Shown: positions 25,823 through 34,514, counted from the stretch's first letter. The stretch: 64,000 nt of DNA from Chryseobacterium sp. HSC-36S06 (GCF_024171485.1 NZ_JALJZX010000001.1:1100320-1164319); one strand, 5' to 3'. Translations and numbers: made by a program. Notes: generated from the letters alone by a model not told the origin.

Positions 25823-27721
25823 ATGAAAAAATTATCAGCACTTTTTCTGTTCATTTCCCTCTTCGGCTTTGCCCAAATCCAGAAAGTAGAACCCGCCTTC
25901 TGGTGGAAAGGAATGAAGAATCCGGAACTCCAAATTCTGGTGTACGGAAAAGACATTTCAAAATATTCGGTAGAATTATCCAATAGTATTCAGGTCAAAG
26001 ACCTTACGAAAACCGAAAACCCAAACTACGTTTTCATCACGGTAAATACCGATGAAATCAACACTTCTTCCTTTAAGATTAATTTTAAAGAAAAGAATAA
26101 AGTAAGATATTCTTACAATTACGAACTGAAGAACAGAAAACCCGGTTCAGCCGATAGAAATTCATTCACTTCAAAAGACGTAATGTATCTCATTATGCCG
26201 GACCGTTTTGCAAACGGTGACGAATCCAATGATTCCCAGAAAAACCTCACCGACAAACTCAACCGAAACGCACCAAACGGAAGACATGGCGGCGATCTTC
26301 GCGGAATCATTAATAACCTGGATTATTTGAAAAACCTTGGCGCAACAGCACTTTGGTTAACTCCTGCAAACGAAGACAATGAAAAACAGACCTCGTATCA
26401 CGGTTACGCGCAGACCGATTTATACAAAATCGACGGCCGTTACGGAACCAACGAAGAATATCTGGAACTTTCGCGCGAACTTCAGAAACGCGGCATGATG
26501 CTTATTCAGGATTATGTGACGAATCACTGGGGAATTTCGCACTGGCTCATTCAGGATTTACCAACAAAAGACTGGATTCATCAGTTCGCGGATGGTGAAG
26601 GAAAGTACGGTTTCAAACGTTCCAACTACAGAACCACTTCACAGTTCGACACCAATGTTGCTGAAATCGATAAACAGGAAGCGTTAAACGGTTGGTTTGA
26701 TACCACAATGCCGGATTTAAATCAAAGCAATCCTTTAGTTCTAAAATATTTAACCCAAAATGCCATCTGGTGGATTGAATATGCTGAACTCGGCGGTTTA
26801 CGCGTTGATACTTATCCGTACAACGACAAAGTAGCGATGGCAAAATGGGCAAAAGCAATTACAGACGAATATCCGAAATTTAATATTGTCGGCGAAGCCT
26901 GGATGTATAATCCGGCGCACGTTTCGTACTGGCAGAAAGATTCTAAAATCGGTGAGATTGACGGTTACAACTCCAATCTTCCGTCAGTGATGGATTTTAC
27001 GCTCTATACAGATCTTCCCTCAGCTTTGAAAGAAGAGGAGAGCTGGGACAAAGGAATGATCAAAATTTACAATTCCTTCGGCAACGATTTCCTGTATCCC
27101 GACATCAACAATATTCTGGTATTTTTCGAAAATCACGATACAGAAAGATTAAACGAAATCTTCAACGGAGATTCGCGCTATTACAAAATGGCTATGACAT
27201 TGATTTCCACCGTGCGCGGAATACCGCAGATTTATTACGGCTCTGAGATTGGGATGAGAGGTGAAAAATCGAAGGGCGACGCCGATATCCGACGTGATTT
27301 TCCAGGTGGCTGGAAAGGTGATCCACAAAATGCTTTCAACCCTGCAACCCAAACTGCAGAACAGAAAGATTTCCATGATTTTACCCAGAAAGTTTTAACC
27401 TGGAGAAAAGGCAAAGACGTGATCCACACCGGAAAAACAAAACATTACATGCCGAAAGACAAGGTGTATGTTTATTTCCGTTACAACGAGCCGGTTGGGA
27501 CAAGTCGTGAATTGTCTAAAAAGAACGCCATCAATGAAAAAGTAATGGTCGTAATCAACAACAGCGAGAAGGAGCAAACTTTCGATCTGAGCCGCTTTGC
27601 CGAATCATTAGAAGGAGTTTCTACGGGAAAGGATATTATTTCCGGAAAAGATTTTGTGGTGACTTCGAAAAATAAATTGACGGTTTCAGGAAAATCTTCT
27701 TTAATTTTAGAACTTAATTAA
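25823..27721 (+). CDS. GH13 alpha-amylase / cyclomaltodextrinase-type enzyme, exported
   Basis: Cleaves alpha-1,4-glucan. 632 residues from the ATG at 25823, which begins a clear signal peptide (MKKLSALFLFISLFGFAQ); a reading from 25793 adds only ten residues in front of it and passes through the palindrome region. N-terminal cyclomaltodextrinase-type beta domain (about 20-120); catalytic barrel with GLRVDTYPYND (nucleophile Asp), NIVGEAWMYNP (acid Glu) and FFENHDTERL (third Asp); C-terminal beta domain. Probably a periplasmic neopullulanase-like enzyme (SusA role). First gene of a three-gene run with the NTF2-like protein and the MFS transporter. Confidence 0.92.
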   Translation: MKKLSALFLFISLFGFAQIQKVEPAFWWKGMKNPELQILVYGKDISKYSVELSNSIQVKDLTKTENPNYVFITVNTDEINTSSFKINFKEKNKVRYSYNYELKNRKPGSADRNSFTSKDVMYLIMPDRFANGDESNDSQKNLTDKLNRNAPNGRHGGDLRGIINNLDYLKNLGATALWLTPANEDNEKQTSYHGYAQTDLYKIDGRYGTNEEYLELSRELQKRGMMLIQDYVTNHWGISHWLIQDLPTKDWIHQFADGEGKYGFKRSNYRTTSQFDTNVAEIDKQEALNGWFDTTMPDLNQSNPLVLKYLTQNAIWWIEYAELGGLRVDTYPYNDKVAMAKWAKAITDEYPKFNIVGEAWMYNPAHVSYWQKDSKIGEIDGYNSNLPSVMDFTLYTDLPSALKEEESWDKGMIKIYNSFGNDFLYPDINNILVFFENHDTERLNEIFNGDSRYYKMAMTLISTVRGIPQIYYGSEIGMRGEKSKGDADIRRDFPGGWKGDPQNAFNPATQTAEQKDFHDFTQKVLTWRKGKDVIHTGKTKHYMPKDKVYVYFRYNEPVGTSRELSKKNAINEKVMVVINNSEKEQTFDLSRFAESLEGVSTGKDIISGKDFVVTSKNKLTVSGKSSLILELN

Positions 27722-27745
27722 TAAGCACCTTTAAAAATTATTGAG

Positions 27746-28270
27746 ATGAAAAAAACAACTTTTCTTGGAATCGTACTGCTCCTTTTTGCTTTCTCGGTAA
27801 ACCTTCATGCCCAAACCAAAGGCTTCTACGAAAACGTTCAAAAGAAAAACATCAGCAAAGTTCTTGATGATCTTAATGCGTTCGCTGCTGCGGCAGATTA
27901 CAAAAATTATTTCGATCTCTACGCGGAAGAATCTACATTCATCGGTACCGATGCCACCGAAGTCTGGAATAAAAAAGAGTTCATGGTTTGGGCAAAGCCG
28001 TTTTTCGATAAAGGCAAAGCCTGGAATTTCACCTCGCTGAAAAGAAATATCACTTTCAGCAAAGACGGAACTTACGCCTGGTTCGATGAAATTCTCGATA
28101 CCCAGATGAAAATCTGCCGCGGCTCCGGCGTCCTCGAAAAGATTGGCGGTAAGTGGAAAATCAGACAGTATGTTTTATCCACCACAGTTCCGAATGATAT
28201 CATCGATGAGGTTACCAAAATGAAAGCTCCCATCGAGGACGGAATGATTTTAGAATTCAGGAAAAAATAA
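27746..28270 (+). CDS. Exported NTF2-like (SnoaL/DUF4440-type) protein
   Basis: 174 residues. Signal peptide ending NLHAQ; then an NTF2-like cone fold: a helix-rich start (VLDDLNAFAAAADYKNYFDLYAEESTFIGTDATE), a middle strand block (AWNFTSLKRNITFSKDGTYAWFDEILD) and SGVLEKIGGKWKIRQYVLSTTVP near the end. Such proteins usually bind a small hydrophobic ligand or act as scaffolds. Its place between GH13 and the sugar transporter, with gaps of 24 and 30 bp, suggests co-transcription with maltodextrin metabolism, but its role is unknown. Confidence 0.85.
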   Translation: MKKTTFLGIVLLLFAFSVNLHAQTKGFYENVQKKNISKVLDDLNAFAAAADYKNYFDLYAEESTFIGTDATEVWNKKEFMVWAKPFFDKGKAWNFTSLKRNITFSKDGTYAWFDEILDTQMKICRGSGVLEKIGGKWKIRQYVLSTTVPNDIIDEVTKMKAPIEDGMILEFRKK

Positions 28271-28300
28271 AAATTCATATTGACTTCATTACAATAAATT

Positions 28301-29686
28301 ATGGCTAAAAAAATAAAACCGAATCTCAGTATCGCCCAAATCATCAACATGAGTATGGGGTTTTTGGGAATCCAGATGGCATTTGGACTGCAGAACGGAA
28401 ACGCGAGTAGAATCCTTGCAAACCTGGGAGCAGATGTTCACGAACTTTCCTGGTTCTGGCTGGTAGCACCAATTACGGGCCTCATTGTGCAGCCAATTAT
28501 CGGACACATGGGCGATAATACCTGGAGCCCGCTCGGCAGAAGAAAACCGTATTTCCTCATTGGCGCAGTGCTTTGCGCAATCGGATTGGTTCTTTTACCC
28601 AACGCCGCATCAGTAACCCATTTAATCGCAGCCAACGTTTTATTGCTGGCCGTAATCTTCTTAGCCATGATGGATTTTTCCGTCAATATCGCCATGGAAC
28701 CGTTCCGTGCATTGGTCGGGGATATGCTGCCGAAACATCAGGGAACGCTTGGTTTCTCCATCCAGACCATCTTAATCGGAGTCGGAGCCGTTATCGGTTC
28801 AGAAATGCCGAACTGGCTTACCAAAATGGGCGTATCCAATGTCGCACCCGAAGGTTATGTGGCAGATAATGTGATTTACGCATTTTATGTGGGCGCAGCG
28901 GTTTTAATTGCCTCCATTTTATACACCATCTTTACCACCAAAGAATATTCTCCAAAAGAATTTGCAGAATTTGAGGGCCGCGACGAAGCAGCAGAACACA
29001 GTTCTAAGTTTTCAGATATGTTTAAGGATTTTGCGAAGATTCCTTCACTGATGAAAAAATTGGGTGCAGTGCAGTTTTTCTCCTGGTTTGCTCTTTTTAC
29101 CATGTGGGTATTTACCACAAGTGCTTTAGCGACTCACCATTTCGGACTTGCACCGGATGATACTACCTCTGCAGAATTTAATAAGGCAGGTGATTTAACC
29201 GGACATTTATTTGGTCTCTATAATTTATTTGCGATTCCGTTTGCATTTCTTTTAACTCCAATTGCTAAAGCGATCGGTAAAAAACAGACTCATGCTTTGG
29301 CACTCTTTTCCGGAGGATTGGGACTAATTTCCATGTTTTTCATTAAAGATACCGGCATGCTTTGGATCTCAATGATCGGTCTTGGATTCGCTTGGGCGAG
29401 TATTCTGGCAATGCCTTATGCGATGCTTATTGATGCGATTCCACAAAGAAAAATGGGCGTTTATATGGGAATTTTCAACTTCTTTATTGTAATGCCACAA
29501 ATCGTTAACGGTATTTTCGGCGGACCGATTGTGAAAAATCTTTTTGGAAACATGGCCATCGATTACGTTGTAGTTGGCGGTGTATGTTTAATCATCGCAT
29601 CAGCCGTAACCATGTTCCTCATTAAAGGCGAAGGCAAAGAATCAGAAAAAGAACTCGAGGAAGAAATCCAGCAGGTTCATTTTTAA
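28301..29686 (+). CDS. MFS sugar transporter (SLC45/GPH-like, maltose or glucose)
   Basis: 461 residues, 12 predicted membrane helices. The N-terminus LSIAQIINMSMGFLGIQMAFGLQ and the loop GHMGDNTWSPLGRRKPYFLIGA (the family's DRxGRRRP-type motif) are typical of the maltose-permease-like members found at the end of flavobacterial maltodextrin loci. Moves sugar released in the periplasm across the inner membrane. A hairpin terminator follows. In related loci a LacI-type regulator sits next to this gene; none is present here. Confidence 0.88.
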   Translation: MAKKIKPNLSIAQIINMSMGFLGIQMAFGLQNGNASRILANLGADVHELSWFWLVAPITGLIVQPIIGHMGDNTWSPLGRRKPYFLIGAVLCAIGLVLLPNAASVTHLIAANVLLLAVIFLAMMDFSVNIAMEPFRALVGDMLPKHQGTLGFSIQTILIGVGAVIGSEMPNWLTKMGVSNVAPEGYVADNVIYAFYVGAAVLIASILYTIFTTKEYSPKEFAEFEGRDEAAEHSSKFSDMFKDFAKIPSLMKKLGAVQFFSWFALFTMWVFTTSALATHHFGLAPDDTTSAEFNKAGDLTGHLFGLYNLFAIPFAFLLTPIAKAIGKKQTHALALFSGGLGLISMFFIKDTGMLWISMIGLGFAWASILAMPYAMLIDAIPQRKMGVYMGIFNFFIVMPQIVNGIFGGPIVKNLFGNMAIDYVVVGGVCLIIASAVTMFLIKGEGKESEKELEEEIQQVHF

Positions 29687-29733
29687 TCAAAGTCCCGCAA
29701 AGTCGGCAGATTCTACAATAAAAACATAAATCT

Positions 29734-29769
29734 AAAATCCTTAAGGCCTCAAAAACTTTAAGGATTTTT
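29734..29769 (+). terminator. Terminator after the MFS gene
   Basis: AAAATCCTTAA (29734-29744) pairs with TTAAGGATTTT (29758-29768) across a 13-nt loop, then T-rich sequence. Confidence 0.75.
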
Positions 29770-29807
29770 CTTTGTGCTTTTTCAAATGAATCTCAATCCT
29801 GAAATTT

Positions 29808-30185
29808 ACATTCTTGCCTGACAAAACCACATTTTCGCCTCCGTAACTAACATTCCTGCTTCCGAAAGTTCAATTCTTGTCACCGCAGGTAACATTCTTG
29901 CTCCCGTAACTAACATTCTTGTCTTACGAAGTAACATTCTTGCATAACGAAGTAACATTCTTGCCTAACGAAACAACATTCTTGCCTAACGAACTAACAT
30001 TCTTGTCTTACGAAGTAACATTCTTGCCTAACGAAACAACATTCTTGCATAACGAACTAACATTCTTGTCTTACGAAGTAACATTCTTGCATAACGAAAC
30101 AACATTCTTGCATAACAAAACAACATTCTTGCATAACGAAGTAACATTCTCGCGTAACGAAACAACATTCTTGCGTTCGTAATCA
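29808..30185. repeat. Minisatellite: 18 head-to-tail copies of a 21-bp unit
   Basis: Every unit is exactly 21 bp with a form like ACATTCTTGCATAACGAAGTA. Units 6-16 are nearly identical and fall into about four recurring versions; the first four and the last are diverged. The array fills most of the 654-bp gap between the MFS gene and pirin. Because 21 is a multiple of three, one frame stays open for 87 codons (29919-30182) and would give a seven-residue repeat (VTFLHNE-like), but there is no promoter or ribosome-binding signal for it. The remaining gap (30186-30286) shows nothing. Confidence 0.9.
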
Positions 30186-30286
30186 ATATTTTCTGCGCTC
30201 ACACACCATACTCAAAAGAAAACAGCCGTATGAGGTTTAGATGGTCAGGTTTATCACATCATGAACTTATCTTAAATCAATGTTTA

Positions 30287-30310
30287 TAGAGTCCTAATAC
30301 TCTAAATTTG
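30287..30310 (+). promoter_or_regulatory. Pirin promoter -7 box with overlapping palindromic operator
   Basis: TAAATTTG at 30303-30310 is the -7 box. The perfect inverted repeat TAGAGT-N6-ACTCTA (30287-30304) covers the spacer and the first two bases of that box, the position expected for a repressor site. The regulator is not in the window. Confidence 0.5.
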
Positions 30311-30340
30311 TACTATTAAATCACTAAAACAATCAAAAAA

Positions 30341-31054
30341 ATGAAAACAGTTTATCATAAAGCAGACACCAGAGGTTTCGCCGATCATGGCTGGTTGAAA
30401 TCCCATCACACTTTCAGTTTCGCCAATTACTACAATCCGGAAAGAATGAGTTTCGGGGTTTTACGGGTTTTGAATGACGATCAGGTCGCTTCCGGAATGG
30501 GTTTCGGTACGCATCCGCACCGCGATATGGAAATTATTTCTATTCCTCTGGAAGGCGATTTGGAACATAAAGATTCCATGGGAACTACCGCGGTGATCAG
30601 AAATGGAGAAATTCAGGTCATGAGCGCCGGAACCGGAGTTCAGCACAGCGAATACAACAAAAACAAAGACGGACTCGTGAAATTTTTACAGATTTGGGTC
30701 ATTCCGAATAAAATGAATGTTACGCCGCGTTACGACCAGATCAGCATTAAAGAAAATGAGAAGATCAACGATTTTCAGCAGATTCTATCACCAAATCCTG
30801 ATGATGAAGGAGTTTGGATTCATCAGAATGCATGGTTTAATCTGGCAAAATTTGAAAAAGGCAACGCCAAAGAATACAGAATTCACGACGCCAAAAACGG
30901 AGTTTATGTTTTTGTTTTAAAGGGCTCCGCAAAAATTGGCGACCAAACCCTCGGAACCAGAGACGGTTTTGGAATCTGGGAAACTGAATCTTTTACGCTG
31001 GAAGCTCTTGAAGCTTCAGAAGTTTTACTGATGGAAGTTCCCATGCAATTATAA
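30341..31054 (+). CDS. Pirin family protein (bicupin)
   Basis: 237 residues. Typical pirin start: GWLKSHHTFSFANYYNPERMSFGVLRVLNDD, metal ligands in FGTHPHRDMEIIS and GTGVQHSEYNKN, then a second degenerate cupin (WFNLAKFEKG ... YVFVLKGSAKIG). Bacterial pirins include quercetin 2,3-dioxygenases and redox-linked regulators; substrate unknown. Followed 40 bp later by an FMN reductase, a pairing that suggests quinone/flavonoid or oxidative stress response. Confidence 0.92.
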   Translation: MKTVYHKADTRGFADHGWLKSHHTFSFANYYNPERMSFGVLRVLNDDQVASGMGFGTHPHRDMEIISIPLEGDLEHKDSMGTTAVIRNGEIQVMSAGTGVQHSEYNKNKDGLVKFLQIWVIPNKMNVTPRYDQISIKENEKINDFQQILSPNPDDEGVWIHQNAWFNLAKFEKGNAKEYRIHDAKNGVYVFVLKGSAKIGDQTLGTRDGFGIWETESFTLEALEASEVLLMEVPMQL

Positions 31055-31064
31055 TTAAATGCAT

Positions 31065-31072
31065 TAAATTTG
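31065..31072 (+). promoter_or_regulatory. -7 promoter box of the FMN reductase gene
   Basis: TAAATTTG, 22 nt before the ATG; ATG in place of TTG at the -33 position. Confidence 0.4.
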
Positions 31073-31094
31073 AATAACAAATTAAATTCAAACT

Positions 31095-31631
31095 ATGAAA
31101 ATATTAGCTTTTGCCGGAAGCAATTCCACTGTTTCGATCAATAAAAAACTGGTCACTTTTGCGTCCACATTTTTCCCGGATGATGAAGTTGAAATCCTTG
31201 ATCTGAATGATTTTGAGATGCCCATCTACAAACGTGAAATTGAACTTGCCGGCGGAACTCTGCAAAAAGCCCTCGATTTTGCTGCTAAAATTGATGAATG
31301 TGACCTGATCCTTTTATCCACTCCGGAAAACAACGGAAATTTCCCGGCAGTTTTTAAAAATCTCATGGATTGGATTTCTAGAATTAAAGGCAGAAAAATT
31401 TTTGGCGGAAAACCGATGTTTCTTATGGCAACTTCTGACGGAGGCCGCGGCGGCGCAAGTGTGCTGGAAATTGCTGAGAAACGTTTTCCTTTTGACGGTG
31501 CTGAAGTGCTTGAGATTTTTTCGCTTCCCAAATTCAGCGAATATTTTGATGCTGAAAAAGGAATTGTTAATGAAGAAAAACTTGAGGAACTTAAAGAAAA
31601 AGTTCAGAAAGTAAACCTGAAATTCTCCTGA
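31095..31631 (+). CDS. NADPH-dependent FMN reductase family protein
   Basis: 178 residues, flavodoxin-like fold. FAGSNSTVSINKKL near the start binds FMN phosphate; LLSTPENNGNFPAVFKNLMDWISR is the conserved PEYNG...LKNA.DW motif (here PENNG); MATSDGGRGG follows. Members reduce flavins, quinones or azo dyes with NAD(P)H. Probably expressed with or alongside the pirin gene. Confidence 0.9.
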   Translation: MKILAFAGSNSTVSINKKLVTFASTFFPDDEVEILDLNDFEMPIYKREIELAGGTLQKALDFAAKIDECDLILLSTPENNGNFPAVFKNLMDWISRIKGRKIFGGKPMFLMATSDGGRGGASVLEIAEKRFPFDGAEVLEIFSLPKFSEYFDAEKGIVNEEKLEELKEKVQKVNLKFS

Positions 31632-31650
31632 AAAATAAGTTTAAAACAGA

Positions 31651-31677
31651 AAAAGCGGACTTTATAGTCCGCTTTTT
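31651..31677. terminator. Bidirectional terminator between FMN reductase and DUF808 genes
   Basis: AAAAGCGGACT (31651-31661) and AGTCCGCTTTT (31666-31676) form a perfect stem with a 4-nt loop and T-runs for both directions. Confidence 0.88.
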
Positions 31678-31700
31678 TTATTAGAAATTTTTAAGTTCTG

Positions 31701-32609
31701 TTATTTTTTAATCATCGAAAAAGCCTTGCTTCCCAGTTTAAAAACAGGAAGTGCAACGATACCGCCAATAATTCCCGCCAAAGCTTCCCGTAAAATAGAA
31801 TTCAGATTCGGCAGAAAATGATGGTGTAGCCACTCAATATTGTGCACGAAAATCCCGCCAGCAACCAAAATTAAAGCAACAGTACCTACAACACCCAAGC
31901 CTTTGATCACCCACGGCAAAGCATTTACCAGAAAATTCCCCAGCGTAACCAGAAAACCTTTTTCCGTCTTTGATTTTTTAATGAGTTTGTAGCCCGCATC
32001 GTCCATGCGAACAATTAAGGCAACAATTCCGTACACGCCCACGGTAGCAATAATGGCTACGATTGAAACCGTTACAATTTCTACAAGCAATGGATTGAAC
32101 TGCGATTTTAATGCTTCGTAACCTGCTTTTGCCGAAGCAAGCGCAATAATTACAATTTCGAGGGAAAGGATAAAATCTGTGGTGACAGCTGACTTTATTT
32201 TAGATTTTTCAAGATCTGCGCCGTTTTCTGTTGTTGCATTAGCCTCATCGATTACTTCGTGCCCTTTCTTACTTCGGTGAAATAAATATTCAATAATTTT
32301 TTCAATGCCTTCATAAGCCAGATAAAATCCGCCAAAAATCAGAATGATGGTAATCGCCGGCTCATACAGCCATTGCAGCAAAAACACTGCAGGAACAATA
32401 ATGAGTTTATTCACAAAAGAACCCTTCATAATTTTCATTAAGACGGGAACTTCGCGCGATTCAAGAAAACCGGTTGCCTTCTCTGCATTTACGGCAAGAT
32501 CATCTCCCAAAATCCCCGCCGTTTTCTGGGTTGCTAATTTTGCAGTTACTGCTACATCATCCATCAAAGCTGCAATATCATCCAGAATCGCAAAAAAACC
32601 TGAAGCCAT
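31701..32609 (-). CDS. DUF808 (YedI-like) inner-membrane protein
   Basis: 302 residues. Opens MASGFFAILDDIAALMDDVAV and VTAKLATQKTAGILGDDLAVNAE, which is the hallmark of DUF808; then about six hydrophobic helices including LIIVPAVFLLQWLYEPAITIILIFGG and a glycine-rich C-terminal helix (LAGIIGGIVALPVFKLG). Function unknown in all bacteria. Promoter TTG-N18-TACTTTTG at 32659-32631 on the minus strand. Confidence 0.92.
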   Translation of the reverse strand: MASGFFAILDDIAALMDDVAVTAKLATQKTAGILGDDLAVNAEKATGFLESREVPVLMKIMKGSFVNKLIIVPAVFLLQWLYEPAITIILIFGGFYLAYEGIEKIIEYLFHRSKKGHEVIDEANATTENGADLEKSKIKSAVTTDFILSLEIVIIALASAKAGYEALKSQFNPLLVEIVTVSIVAIIATVGVYGIVALIVRMDDAGYKLIKKSKTEKGFLVTLGNFLVNALPWVIKGLGVVGTVALILVAGGIFVHNIEWLHHHFLPNLNSILREALAGIIGGIVALPVFKLGSKAFSMIKK

Positions 32610-32630
32610 AGTTTATAATTTTAATTGAAA

Positions 32631-32659
32631 CAAAAGTAAGTAATTGGATCAATATACAA
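32631..32659 (-). promoter_or_regulatory. Promoter of the DUF808 gene
   Basis: On the minus strand TTG (32659-32657), an 18-nt spacer and TACTTTTG (32638-32631), 21 nt before the ATG. Confidence 0.55.
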
Positions 32660-32722
32660 TGTTTCGCTGTGTGCTAAACCAGGATTTTTTTCTTATGATT
32701 TTCTAAATTCATTTTAAAATCT

Positions 32723-32901
32723 TATTTTCGCAGAACAAAATTTTTAAAGTTGAAACCGCAAAGATTACATTCCCCAAAAGAAAAATTCCAAAATTTTGGA
32801 AGTGGAATCTTCGCCGAAATAAAATAATAGTGAGCCGACGTCTGAATGACTGTCGGCTTTTTTTATCACTTAATTCCAAACCGCAAATAGTAAATAAAAT
32901 C
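32723..32901 (+). promoter_or_regulatory. Leader of the purine operon with intrinsic terminator (putative attenuator)
   Basis: A -7-like box TATTTTCG (32723-32730), then about 165 nt of untranslated sequence containing a 16-bp perfect palindrome TTCCAAAATTTTGGAA (32786-32801) enclosed by ATTCC/GGAAT (32769-32773, 32804-32808), and a textbook terminator: AGCCGAC / GTCGGCT (32833-32839, 32852-32858) with seven T. No gene on the + strand precedes the terminator, so it either attenuates purM or ends a small RNA. It fits no riboswitch class I can recognise. Confidence 0.6.
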
Positions 32902-33891
32902 ATGAGCAATACGTATAAATCCGCCGGTGTCGACAAAGAAGAAGGCTACAAAACCGTTGATAAAATTAAGAATGCGGTTGCTGAAACCCATAACAAAAAT
33001 GTACTGAACAACCTGGGAAGTTTCGGTGCGTTTTACCAAATTGCAGGTTATAAAAATCCTGTGTTGGTAAGCGGCACAGATGGTGTCGGTACAAAACTGA
33101 AGGTTGCCCTGGATTCTAAAAAATATGATTCCATTGGGGTTGACTGTTTTGCAATGTGTGCGAACGATATTTTGTGTCATGGCGCAAAACCGCTTTTCTT
33201 CCTTGATTATTTAGCTTGCGGAAAACTTGATTCCGAAATTGCTGCGGAAATTGTGATGGGTATGGTAAATGCCTGCAAAGACAACGAGTGTGCACTTATT
33301 GGCGGTGAAACAGCAGAGATGCCGGGAATGTACAAACCTGGTGATTACGATGTGGCAGGATTCTGTGTCGGCATCGTGGAAAAAGATGAAATTATCGACG
33401 GTTCAAAAATTAAAGCCGGACACAAAATCATTGCATTGCCAAGTTCCGGTTTTCACAGCAACGGATTTTCTTTGGTAAGAAAAATCTTTCCCGATTTTAA
33501 TGAAGAATTTGAAGGTAAACCACTTTACGAAACACTTCTTGTGCCTACAAGACTTTATTATAAGCCAATTCACAGATTACTGGAAGAAATTGAAGTTTCC
33601 GGAATCGCACACATCACAGGGGGAGGTCTTATAGAAAATGTTCCGCGAATCCTGGGTGAAGGATTATGTGCTGATATTGATACCTCAAAAATTAAAATCC
33701 CAACCGTGATGCTGGAACTAGAGAAAAGAGGAAATATTGATCGAATGGAAATGTTCGGAACTTTCAATATGGGCGTAGGAATGGTCATCGTGGTGGACGC
33801 AAAACACGCAGAAAAAGTTTTAGATCTTCTTGATGATGCCTACGAAATGGGTGAAATCACGGAAGGTACAGAGAAAATCATTTTGAATTAA
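32902..33891 (+). CDS. purM: Phosphoribosylformylglycinamidine cyclo-ligase
   Basis: Makes aminoimidazole ribotide (AIR), step 5 of purine synthesis. 329 residues from the ATG at 32902 (MSNTYKSAGVDKEEGYKTVD); an earlier in-frame GTG at 32830 would place the terminator hairpin inside the coding region and is rejected. Family motifs: VSGTDGVGTKLKVAL, MCANDILCHGAKPLFFLDYLA, GGETAEMPGMY, GFHSNGFSLVRKIF, HITGGGLIENVPRIL and FNMGVGMVIV. First gene of purM-purN-purH. Confidence 0.95.
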   Translation: MSNTYKSAGVDKEEGYKTVDKIKNAVAETHNKNVLNNLGSFGAFYQIAGYKNPVLVSGTDGVGTKLKVALDSKKYDSIGVDCFAMCANDILCHGAKPLFFLDYLACGKLDSEIAAEIVMGMVNACKDNECALIGGETAEMPGMYKPGDYDVAGFCVGIVEKDEIIDGSKIKAGHKIIALPSSGFHSNGFSLVRKIFPDFNEEFEGKPLYETLLVPTRLYYKPIHRLLEEIEVSGIAHITGGGLIENVPRILGEGLCADIDTSKIKIPTVMLELEKRGNIDRMEMFGTFNMGVGMVIVVDAKHAEKVLDLLDDAYEMGEITEGTEKIILN

Positions 33892-33907
33892 TAGCTGCAG
33901 AATTTCC

Positions 33908-34474
33908 ATGAAAAGTATGGTTATTTTGGTTTCAGGAGGCGGCACAAATCTGCAGAGAATCATCGACTGCATTGGAACCGGAGAAATTCCAAATGCTGAA
34001 ATTTCGTTAGTGGTTGCAGACCGGGAATGTTTCGGATTGCAGCGCGCAGAAAGGCATGGAATTAGGAATGTAATCATAAAACGGGGAAAAGATTTCTCCG
34101 AAAAGCTGGCTGATGTTCTACCCGAAAACACTGATCTCATTGTTCTGGCAGGATTTTTATCAATTTTAAATAAAGAGTTCTGTGAGCGTTTTCCGGGAAA
34201 AATCATCAATATCCATCCGGCTTTACTTCCGAAATTCGGCGGCAAAGGAATGTGGGGACATCATGTACATGAGGCGGTTTTAAAAACCGGTGAAAAAGAA
34301 AGTGGCGCAACGGTTCATTTCGTCACGTCAGGAATTGATGAAGGAAAAATAATTCTGCAGAAATCTTTTGAAATTTCGCCCAATGAAACAGTAGAAAGTT
34401 TGGCGGATAAAGTCCATGAAGTCGAATACAGCATTTTCCCTGAAGCCATCAATATGGTTTTAAAGGATTATTGA
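33908..34474 (+). CDS. purN: Phosphoribosylglycinamide formyltransferase
   Basis: Transfers formyl from 10-formyl-THF to GAR, step 3 of purine synthesis. 188 residues. SGGGTNLQRIID binds the ribose phosphate; the catalytic Asn/His/Asp are in IINIHPALLPKFGG, HHVHEAVL and GIDEGKIILQ. Starts 16 bp after purM. Confidence 0.95.
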   Translation: MKSMVILVSGGGTNLQRIIDCIGTGEIPNAEISLVVADRECFGLQRAERHGIRNVIIKRGKDFSEKLADVLPENTDLIVLAGFLSILNKEFCERFPGKIINIHPALLPKFGGKGMWGHHVHEAVLKTGEKESGATVHFVTSGIDEGKIILQKSFEISPNETVESLADKVHEVEYSIFPEAINMVLKDY

Positions 34475-34514
34475 AGGTAAATAACAGATCTAATAAAAAG
34501 TAAAAAGAAAGAAA

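Noticed and set aside
29919..30182. 87-codon ORF with a seven-residue repeat
   Set aside because: It exists because the 21-bp repeat unit is a multiple of three; no promoter, start signal or signal peptide supports translation. Kept as a repeat array.
29808..30185. CRISPR array
   Set aside because: Units are contiguous with no spacers, and no cas genes are present.
32830..32901. N-terminal extension of purM
   Set aside because: These codons are made of the terminator hairpin and leader; PurM proteins start at the position equivalent to 32902.
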